From: Pseudomonadota bacterium
GTDB taxonomy: Bacteria; Pseudomonadota; Alphaproteobacteria; Rhizobiales; Xanthobacteraceae
Direction of reading: 5' to 3'
NCBI GenBank assembly: GCA_023387695.1
Contig: JAEWHT010000074.1
Location: 1-38,425 of the forward strand
DNA length: 38,425 nt
In this document: positions 32,232-38,425 of the stretch, piece by piece
Layout: each line of letters opens with the position of its first letter
Position numbering within the stretch: position 1 is the first letter of the stretch
Translations under genes and position numbers: made by a program
Notes under the pieces: model-generated
What the model was told of the DNA's origin: nothing
What the model saw: the letters and a program-made list of their open reading frames with translations, nothing else
Database searches by the model: none

Positions 32232-34385
32232 GTGCAGGGCGCACAACGCAATTCTCTGAGACTCTTGCAGTGGATGATGGCGGCATCCCTGGCGCTGCCG
32301 ATTGCGCTGTTCGTCTTCGCCTCCACGATCTCCTACAATTCGACGATCAGCATCGCCGACCGCGAGATCGAGCGCTCGCTCGACGTCGCCCATGAGCACG
32401 CGCTCAAGGTGTTCGAGACCATCGACCGGAGCCTCGCCGAGCTCAACGAGATCGTGCACGACCTTCCCGACGACGTCATCCGCTCGCGGGAAGGCGCGCT
32501 GCACCGGCGCCTGAAACAGCTCACCGATTCGCTGCCGCAGCTCAAATCGGCCTGGATCTTCGATGCCAACGGCAAATCGCTGGTCAACAGTCTGGCGTCA
32601 CCGCCGCCGGAGCAGACGTTTGCCGATCGCGATTACTTTTACGCCCATGTCGACCAGGCCATCGGCACCTATATCGGCGCCACGCTGTCGCCGCGCCAGC
32701 CCTATCAGGGCGCGCGCTTCTTCGGCGTCAGCCGCCGCCGCCAATCCGACGACGGCAACTTCACCGGCGTGATCCAGGCGTCCGTGCTGCCGGAATATTT
32801 CGAGAGCTTCTACGCCAGGATCGGCGTCGACCCTGGCAGCTTCTTCGCGATGGGGCGGACCGACGGCGTGCTGCTGGCACACTACCCGCGGCTCGATCAC
32901 GACTTCCAGCTCGATCCGAACGGCCCGGTCGGCCGGAGCATCGCGGCCCATCCCGACCATGGATTCATGACCATCGCCTGGCCATCGGACGGGATCGAGC
33001 GGCGCATCGGCTACCGGCGCGTCGCCGAATATCCGATCTATGTCAGCGCCGGCCTCGAGACCTCGGCGATCCGCGCGCGGTGGCTTTCGACCATGAGCCA
33101 GCATCTGGTGTTCGGCCTGCCCGCGACCGCGCTGCTGTTCATCCTGCTGGTGTTCGCCTTCCGGCGCACCCAGCATCTCCAGCTCGAGGCAGCCAAACGG
33201 CGCGAGGCGGAGGAGGCACTCAAGCACAGCCAGAGACTGGAGGCGCTGGGCCAGCTCACCGGCGGCGTCGCACACGATTTCAACAATTTGCTGACCGTGA
33301 TCCGCGCGTCGGTTGATCTGTTGAACCGCCCGCAGCTGAGCGAGGAACGGCGGCAGCGCTACATCACGGCGATCGCGGACGCGGTCGCGCGCGCGGCCAA
33401 GCTGACCTCGCAATTGCTGTCCTTTGCCCGGCGCCAGACGTTGAAGCCGGAAGTGTTCGACGTCGGCGAGCGCATGCAGTCGTTACGCGACATGCTCGCC
33501 ACGCTGCTTGGACCCGCCATCGAAATCGTCACGCAACTGCCGGCCGAGCCGTGCCTCGTCAGCGCCGATGCCGGCCAGTTCGAGACCGCCATCATCAACA
33601 TGGCGACCAACGCGCGCGACGCCATGCAGGGCAAGGGCCGGATCGTCTTTACGGTGCACGCGGCGACGACCATTCCGGACACGCTCGCGCATCTGTCAGG
33701 AAGCCAGATCTTGAAGGATCTTGGCTTTGTCTGCGTCGCGGTCAGCGATACCGGCGTCGGCATTCCCACTGCGCAATTGGGACGCATCTTCGAGCCGTTC
33801 TTCACCACCAAGCAGGTTGGCCAGGGCACGGGCCTCGGCCTGTCACAGGTGTTCGGCTTTGCCCGCCAGTCCGGCGGCGAGGTGACCGTCATCAGCGAGG
33901 TCGGCCAGGGCAGCACCTTCTCGCTCTATCTGCCGCGCGTACCGGCAGCTCTGTTGCCCCGGAGCCTGGCGCCGAGCACGGCGCCTGCGGTCACCGGCAG
34001 CGGCATGTCGGTGTTGATCGTCGAGGACAATATCGAGCTCGGCAATTTCGCCGCCGACGGGCTGACCGAGCTCGGCTACAGCATCACGCTGGTCGACAAC
34101 GCGACCGATGCGCTCTCTGAGCTTCTCGGCGAGCCCGATCGCTTCGACGTCGTATTCTCCGACGTCGTGATGCCCGGCATGTCCGGCCTGGATCTTGCGC
34201 AGGCGATCCGCGACCGCCGCGTCGCCGTCCCTGTTGTGCTGACCACCGGCTACAGCCAGGCCCTGTCCCAGGGCGGCGTCGCCGGCTTCGACCTCGTTCA
34301 AAAGCCCTATTCGATCGAGGAGCTGTCGCGGGTCCTGCATCACGCCGCGCGGCCACGACGGGTGCGCGACGGCGCGGCGGAATAG
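32232..34385 (+). CDS. Hybrid histidine kinase with periplasmic sensor and receiver
   Basis: The 717-residue protein has TM1 at about 15-35, a periplasmic double-Cache (PDC-like) sensor region at about 36-288 (with the central DRDYFYAHVDQAIGTYIG), TM2 at about 291-310, a HisKA domain with phospho-acceptor H348 (QLTGGVAHDFNNLL), and a HATPase with N-box N456/N460 and G-box DTGVGIP (506-512). A receiver follows with acidic E598/D599, phospho-acceptor D644 and K691. The start is GTG at 32232 with GGAG upstream; M15 or M16 would also keep TM1. The input signal is unknown; no response regulator is adjacent. The receiver may be used in a phosphorelay or as an inhibitory sink. Confidence 0.9.
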   Translation: MQGAQRNSLRLLQWMMAASLALPIALFVFASTISYNSTISIADREIERSLDVAHEHALKVFETIDRSLAELNEIVHDLPDDVIRSREGALHRRLKQLTDSLPQLKSAWIFDANGKSLVNSLASPPPEQTFADRDYFYAHVDQAIGTYIGATLSPRQPYQGARFFGVSRRRQSDDGNFTGVIQASVLPEYFESFYARIGVDPGSFFAMGRTDGVLLAHYPRLDHDFQLDPNGPVGRSIAAHPDHGFMTIAWPSDGIERRIGYRRVAEYPIYVSAGLETSAIRARWLSTMSQHLVFGLPATALLFILLVFAFRRTQHLQLEAAKRREAEEALKHSQRLEALGQLTGGVAHDFNNLLTVIRASVDLLNRPQLSEERRQRYITAIADAVARAAKLTSQLLSFARRQTLKPEVFDVGERMQSLRDMLATLLGPAIEIVTQLPAEPCLVSADAGQFETAIINMATNARDAMQGKGRIVFTVHAATTIPDTLAHLSGSQILKDLGFVCVAVSDTGVGIPTAQLGRIFEPFFTTKQVGQGTGLGLSQVFGFARQSGGEVTVISEVGQGSTFSLYLPRVPAALLPRSLAPSTAPAVTGSGMSVLIVEDNIELGNFAADGLTELGYSITLVDNATDALSELLGEPDRFDVVFSDVVMPGMSGLDLAQAIRDRRVAVPVVLTTGYSQALSQGGVAGFDLVQKPYSIEELSRVLHHAARPRRVRDGAAE

Positions 34386-34437
34386 TCGGCTCGGGGAACC
34401 CGAGGGAACCGGCTGATTTCTATCGCGTTACCCGGCC

Positions 34438-36396
34438 ATGCAAAAGCCAGCTGCAAAGCGCGCACAGGGCAGAAAGCCGCCCATTGTCGAGATCAAGGGT
34501 GAGGACGGCGAGGAGGTCGCGCCGCCGCCGCCCGAAGTGCTGGAGCCCGATCCTGAGCTGACGCCCGAGGAAGTCGAGCAGGCGCGCAAGGATTATCTGC
34601 TGACGCGGTTCTGGATCAGCGCGCGCGGCTTCTGGAGCCGCAAGGGCGACCGGCTCGCCTGGCCGTTCTCGATTGGTCTCGTCGTGCTGATCGTTCTGAC
34701 CGTCGGCTTCCAATACGGCATCAACGTCTGGAATCGCGCGATCTTCGACGCCATCGAGAAGCGCGATGCGACCACTGTCTTCCATCTCACCGCAATGTTC
34801 TTCCCGCTCGCGATCGGCAGCATCGTGCTCGGCGTCGCGCAGGTGTTTGCCCGGATGAGCATTCAGCGGCGCTGGCGCGCCTGGCTCACCAACAGCGTGC
34901 TAACGCGCTGGCTCAAGAACGGACGCTATTATCAGCTCAACCTCGTCGGCGGCGATCACAAGAATCCGGAATACCGGATCGCCGAGGATCTGCGCATTGC
35001 AACGGACTCACCGGTCGATTTTCTCGCCGGCGTGACCTCGGCGTTGTTGTCGGCCGCGACCTTCATCGTCGTGCTCTGGACCATCGGCGGCGCGCTCACC
35101 ATGACACTCGATGGATCGACGATCACCATTCCCGGCTTCCTCGTGATTGCCGCGATGCTCTACGCCGCCATCGCTTCCGGATCGATCCTGGTGATCGGCC
35201 GCCAATTCGTGCAGGTCTCCGAGGACAAGAACCAGGCCGAAGCCGATTTCCGCTATACGTTGACGCGCGTGCGCGAGAACGGCGAGAGCATCGCGCTGCT
35301 CGGCGGCGAAGAAGAAGAACGCGGCGGCATCGATCGTGACTTCACCAGCGTGCTGCGGCAGTGGGCGCGGCTCGCCGGCCAGCACATGCGCACGACGCTG
35401 GTGTCGCAGGGATCGAGCCTCGTCGCACCTGTGGTGCCCCTCCTGCTTTGCGCACCAAAATTCCTCGACGGCAGCATGAGCCTCGGACAGGTGATGCAGG
35501 CGGCCTCCGCCTTCACCATCGTGCAGAGCGCATTCGGCTGGTTGGTCGACAACTACCCACGGCTCGCCGACTGGAACGCCTGCGCGCGCCGCATCGCCTC
35601 GCTGATGATGTCGCTCGACGGTCTCGAGCGTGCCGAACACGGCGACGGCCTTGGCCGCATCAAGCGCGGCGAGACCAGCAACGACGCCATGCTGGAGCTG
35701 AACGACCTCTCTGTCACGCTCGACGACGGCACCGCCGTGGTCGGCGAGACCGAGGTCGCCATCGAGCCTGGCGAGCGGCTGCTGGTCGCCGGCGAATCCG
35801 GCACCGGCAAGAGCACACTGGTGCGCGCCATCGCAGGCCTCTGGCCCTGGGGCGGCGGCAGCGTCAACTTCCATCCCGACCGGCGGCTGTTCATGCTGCC
35901 GCAGCGGCCTTATGTGCCCTCGGGCAGTTTGCGCCGCGCGGTCGCCTATCCCGGCGCCGAGGACGACTGGAGTGTCGAGCAGATCGGCGAAGCCCTGCAC
36001 AGGGTCGGCCTCGACCATCTCAAGGAGAAGATCGAGGAAGAGGCGCCGTGGGACCAGACGTTGTCCGGCGGCGAGAAGCAGCGCCTCGCCTTCGCGCGGC
36101 TGTTGCTGCACAACCCCGACATCGTCGTGCTGGATGAGGCGACCTCAGCGCTCGACGAGAAGAGCCAGGACAAGATGATGCAGATGGTCACCGACGAGCT
36201 GCCCAAGGCGACCATCGTCAGCGTCGCGCATCGCGTGGAGCTGGAGGCCTTCCATAGCCGCAAGATCGTGCTCGAGCGTCGCAAAGGCGGCGCCAAGCTC
36301 GTCAGCGACATCGACCTGATCCCGCGCAAGGGCAAACGCAAGCTGCTCGGACGCTTCCTGCGCCAGCGCAAGCCGGCGGGGAAAAAGGCGGCTTAA
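34438..36396 (+). CDS. ABC transporter, fused SbmA/BacA-type permease and ATPase
   Basis: The 652-residue protein joins an ABC membrane domain of the SbmA/BacA and YddA type to an ATPase domain. A ~60-residue N-terminal Pro/Glu-rich stretch (PPPPEVLEPDPELTPEEVEQ) comes first, then about six TM segments from residue ~75 (LAWPFSIGLVVLIVLTVGFQ) to ~330, with the family marks WRAWLTNSVLTRWLKNGRYY and NPEYRIAEDLR. The ATPase has Walker A GESGTGKST (~453-461), signature LSGGEKQR (~542-549) and Walker B IVVLDEATSALDE (~562-574). In Bradyrhizobium, BclA of this form helps survive NCR-like peptides in Aeschynomene nodules; this could be BclA or a paralogue, which I cannot distinguish. Confidence 0.9.
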   Translation: MQKPAAKRAQGRKPPIVEIKGEDGEEVAPPPPEVLEPDPELTPEEVEQARKDYLLTRFWISARGFWSRKGDRLAWPFSIGLVVLIVLTVGFQYGINVWNRAIFDAIEKRDATTVFHLTAMFFPLAIGSIVLGVAQVFARMSIQRRWRAWLTNSVLTRWLKNGRYYQLNLVGGDHKNPEYRIAEDLRIATDSPVDFLAGVTSALLSAATFIVVLWTIGGALTMTLDGSTITIPGFLVIAAMLYAAIASGSILVIGRQFVQVSEDKNQAEADFRYTLTRVRENGESIALLGGEEEERGGIDRDFTSVLRQWARLAGQHMRTTLVSQGSSLVAPVVPLLLCAPKFLDGSMSLGQVMQAASAFTIVQSAFGWLVDNYPRLADWNACARRIASLMMSLDGLERAEHGDGLGRIKRGETSNDAMLELNDLSVTLDDGTAVVGETEVAIEPGERLLVAGESGTGKSTLVRAIAGLWPWGGGSVNFHPDRRLFMLPQRPYVPSGSLRRAVAYPGAEDDWSVEQIGEALHRVGLDHLKEKIEEEAPWDQTLSGGEKQRLAFARLLLHNPDIVVLDEATSALDEKSQDKMMQMVTDELPKATIVSVAHRVELEAFHSRKIVLERRKGGAKLVSDIDLIPRKGKRKLLGRFLRQRKPAGKKAA

Positions 36397-36426
36397 GCGC
36401 CGTTGGAGTCCCCGGCAAAACCGGCT

Positions 36427-37284
36427 ATGCATGCGCCGCCTGCAACGAGGACCGCCTGCTTGACGCCCGACAACGACCTTTCGACCGCGCCGTTCGGCGC
36501 GTTTGCACCGAACGCTGCGCAGGCTGCGGTTATCAGCCTCGCGCAGGGATCGGGGCTGAAGCGCGGCGCATTCCGTCCGTGGATGTCGCGGCTCGTCAAT
36601 CTGCTGCGCGGTGGCCCGATCGACGTGCAATACCAGGGCGCCTCGTTCCGCTTCTATCATCAGGGCAGTGCGACCGAGCGCGGCGCGCTGTTCAACCCCG
36701 ACTACAATCTCGATGAGCTCGATTTCCTGCGCCAGCACACGCAGGCCGGCGGCACATTCGTGGACGTCGGCGCCAATGTCGGCACCTTCGCGCTGGTCAT
36801 GGCGCGGCAGGTCGGCGCCAACGGCAAGGTGGTCGCGATCGAACCGCATCCGCTGACATACGGACGGCTCTCGTTCAATCATGCTGCATCGAAAGTCACG
36901 CAGGTGCGCCTGGTGCAGGCTGCTGCGGGCGACAGCGACGGCGAGCTGATGATCGAAAGTGGCGGCGGCAATCTCGGCGCCACGCACGTCGTCACCGGCC
37001 CTGCCAGCGCGGAAGCGATCAAGGTACCGTCGCTGCGGCTGACGCGAATCCTTCAAGAGGCCGGCGTCACACAGGTCGATTCGCTCAAGATCGATGTCGA
37101 GGGATTTGAGGACCGCGTGCTGATCGGCTTCTTCCGTGATGCGCCGCCATCGCTGTGGCCGCGCGCGGTCGTGATCGAGCATCTGTCACAAAACGAATGG
37201 CAGCAGGATTGTATCGCTGACATGGTCGCGCGCGGCTATGCGATCGCGCGCAAGACGAGAAGCAACACGTTCCTGTCGCGCTGA
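36427..37284 (+). CDS. FkbM family methyltransferase
   Basis: The 285-residue SAM-dependent methyltransferase has motif I FVDVGANVGTFALVMARQVG (about 108-127), then VVAIEPHPLTYGRL (acidic strand 2), AAAGDSDGELMI, and the FkbM-type LKIDVEGFEDRVLIGFF. FkbM enzymes O-methylate secondary metabolites and surface glycans; the substrate is not known here. The start is uncertain: I give the ATG at 36427, but a TTG at 36460 has the better ribosome binding site (GAGG 9 bp upstream) and would make a protein 11 residues shorter; a TTG at 36403 is also in frame. It lies close after the ABC transporter and may be cotranscribed. Confidence 0.85.
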   Translation: MHAPPATRTACLTPDNDLSTAPFGAFAPNAAQAAVISLAQGSGLKRGAFRPWMSRLVNLLRGGPIDVQYQGASFRFYHQGSATERGALFNPDYNLDELDFLRQHTQAGGTFVDVGANVGTFALVMARQVGANGKVVAIEPHPLTYGRLSFNHAASKVTQVRLVQAAAGDSDGELMIESGGGNLGATHVVTGPASAEAIKVPSLRLTRILQEAGVTQVDSLKIDVEGFEDRVLIGFFRDAPPSLWPRAVVIEHLSQNEWQQDCIADMVARGYAIARKTRSNTFLSR

Positions 37285-37305
37285 CGACCAATCACGGAGC
37301 TTGCG

Positions 37306-37692
37306 ATGATCGATCATTTGGGTTTGTCCGTCTCCGACTATGAGCGAGCGAAAATATTTTACAGCAAGGCGCTGGCGCCGCTCGATTACAGCCTGATCAT
37401 GGAAGTGACGGAAGAGCAGACCGGCCACGCCGCAGCAGCCGGCTTCGGCGCCGGCGGCAAGCCGGATTTCTGGATCGACGGAAAAGGCGCGATGAACAAG
37501 CCGGTGCATGTCGCGATCCTGGCGAAGGATCGCGCGACGGTCGATGCGTTCTACAAGGCATCGATGGCCGCCGGTGGCCGCGACAACGGAGCGCCCGGCA
37601 TCCGTCCGCATTATCACGCGAACTATTATGGCGCCTTCGTGCTAGATCCCGACGGCCACAATATCGAAGCCGTCTGTCACGCGCCGGCATAA
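37306..37692 (+). CDS. VOC family protein (glyoxalase/dioxygenase fold)
   Basis: The 128-residue protein has the vicinal oxygen chelate fold. The start MIDHLGLSVSDYERAKIFYS places the first metal-ligand His, and AFVLDPDGHNIEAVCH at the end provides the His-Asn-Ile-Glu strand. The HVAILAKDRATVDAFYKASM and RPHYHANYYGAF blocks match small single-domain VOC proteins. The reaction is not predictable; no glyoxalase I substrate can be claimed. The gene follows the FkbM gene by 21 bp with a GGAG site. Confidence 0.88.
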   Translation: MIDHLGLSVSDYERAKIFYSKALAPLDYSLIMEVTEEQTGHAAAAGFGAGGKPDFWIDGKGAMNKPVHVAILAKDRATVDAFYKASMAAGGRDNGAPGIRPHYHANYYGAFVLDPDGHNIEAVCHAPA

Positions 37693-37751
37693 GGAACATC
37701 GGCGCGGCATCATCGTTGTCGTTCTCATGACAACTGATCGCTGTGACGCCG

Positions 37752-38000
37752 ATGCCGATTGAACCGCCCGAGATACCGCCATCGACACCGGGTACGCCGA
37801 CTGAGCCGCCGCCTGGAATTCCGCCGGGCAATCCGCAACCTGAGATCACACCGCCGGTGCGCGAGCCCGGCGAATCACCTCGGCCCGATGAGTTGCCAGG
37901 TCGCGTGCCCGAGGAGATTCCTTCGCGCGGACCGGATGGCCCGCTGACGCCCAATCCCGCCACGAATGCCAATTCGCCGCAGGCGCGTGATCCCATGTGA
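37752..38000 (+). CDS. Proline-rich small protein, hypothetical
   Basis: The 82-residue ORF MPIEPPEIPPSTPGTPTEPP and so on is ~35% proline with Glu, Gly, Arg and Asn. It has no signal peptide, TM or known domain and is probably unstructured. The ATG at 37752 or a GTG at 37743 could start it; neither has a clear ribosome binding site. Codon third positions are GC-rich, and an ORF of the same composition in another frame is not seen, which favours coding. The minus-strand ORFs here are shadows. Confidence 0.5.
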   Translation: MPIEPPEIPPSTPGTPTEPPPGIPPGNPQPEITPPVREPGESPRPDELPGRVPEEIPSRGPDGPLTPNPATNANSPQARDPM

Positions 38001-38167
38001 GGCGATTGCGACTCACGCCTGAATGCGCAATGAACGTTGTCATAGTGACGTGATTTGCATGCAGAAATAAATCGGGCCGCGACCGCTTCGCCCGCCACAA
38101 TGCGGCCTAACGCGTAGCCGTTCATCACCAAACTTCGTCAAAGAACCTTCCGGGGAAGTTGAACCAC

Positions 38168-38425
38168 ATGACCAACCTTCGTTTCGTGCTGCTTGCCACG
38201 ACGGCTCTGACCGCGATGCAATTCGCAAGCTCTGCATCGCATGCCCAAAGCGCACCGCCGCTCGTGATGGCGCAGGCCCAGCCAGAATTGGGCCCTGACG
38301 GAAAACCGAAGCAGCCTCCGAAGGAAGCGCCGAAGGGACCGCCGCCTGCTGCGCGCCCGGCGCCTCCGCCTCCCCCGGCTGCACCGCCGCCCGCTCCGCC
38401 CAAGCCACCAGCCGCACCTCCGCCG
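38168..38425 (+). CDS. Exported Pro/Ala-rich protein, 5' part, possibly OmpA family
   Basis: The frame is open to the window end (86 codons). It begins MTNLRFVLLATTALTAMQFA, a signal peptide ending SSASHAQ. A Lys/Pro-rich stretch (DGKPKQPPKEAPKGPP) and a dense Pro/Ala repeat follow. GGGGAAG lies 9 bp before the ATG. Proteins of this start in Bradyrhizobium are often OmpA-family outer-membrane proteins with a Pro/Ala linker, but the diagnostic C-terminal domain is not in the window. Reported as a partial gene; the family is a guess. Confidence 0.6.
   Translation, partial: MTNLRFVLLATTALTAMQFASSASHAQSAPPLVMAQAQPELGPDGKPKQPPKEAPKGPPPAARPAPPPPPAAPPPAPPKPPAAPPP

Overview
The window reads as chromosomal DNA of a Bradyrhizobium-like alphaproteobacterium (Nitrobacteraceae, Hyphomicrobiales). 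I infer this from the high GC content with strongly GC-rich third codon positions, the family resemblance of the housekeeping proteins, a MatB close to the Rhodopseudomonas type, and several families of intergenic palindromic repeats of the kind seen in Bradyrhizobium genomes. No tRNA, rRNA, CRISPR array, transposase, integrase or phage gene was found. This is mostly core genome, with a fringe of small exported or uncharacterised proteins.

Layout. Bases 1-4418 hold the end of ffh followed by rpsP, rimM, trmD and rplS. This translation operon is interrupted between rimM and trmD by two tandem paralogous genes for secreted proteins, and it ends at a strong terminator. Bases 4419-10430 hold the isopropylmalate isomerase genes leuC and leuD, separated by about 3.7 kb of small genes: glycine- or tyrosine-rich exported proteins, a DUF1330 protein, a minimal zinc metallopeptidase and an AT-richer membrane coiled-coil protein. 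leuC has its own leader with a candidate extended -10 promoter, a possible leaderless upstream ORF, and sequences that could pair with the leuC start region.

Bases 10431-19250 carry a DXD glycosyltransferase, a DUF6455-like cysteine protein, an LssY_C-domain membrane protein, a CitE/HpcH-type lyase, a beta-carbonic anhydrase, asd, two exported or membrane hypotheticals, a left-handed beta-helix acetyltransferase and leuB. The leucine genes leuC, leuD and leuB are therefore all present but scattered. Bases 19250-27970 carry a YbfB/YjiJ MFS transporter, a periplasmic molybdopterin oxidoreductase (MsrP/YedY type) with its cytochrome b561 partner, a fasciclin protein, an SDR divergent from malonyl-CoA synthetase matB, a DUF3658-like protein, an ABC-type substrate-binding protein and a TauE/SafE permease. 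A tandem, nearly palindromic operator-like sequence lies just upstream of matB.

Bases 28490-31938 are the complete succinate dehydrogenase operon sdhCDAB, closed by palindromic repeats and a terminator. Bases 32232-38425 carry a hybrid histidine kinase with a periplasmic sensor, a fused SbmA/BacA-type ABC exporter resembling Bradyrhizobium BclA, an FkbM methyltransferase, a VOC protein, a proline-rich small ORF and the start of a proline-rich exported protein cut by the window edge.

I see no new defence or mobile system. The most interesting items are the leuC leader, the matB operator-like repeats, the Tat-lipoprotein-like MsrP with a b561 partner, the BclA-like transporter, the hairpin over the ribosome binding site of a small gene after leuC, and the secreted-protein pair inside the rimM-trmD operon.
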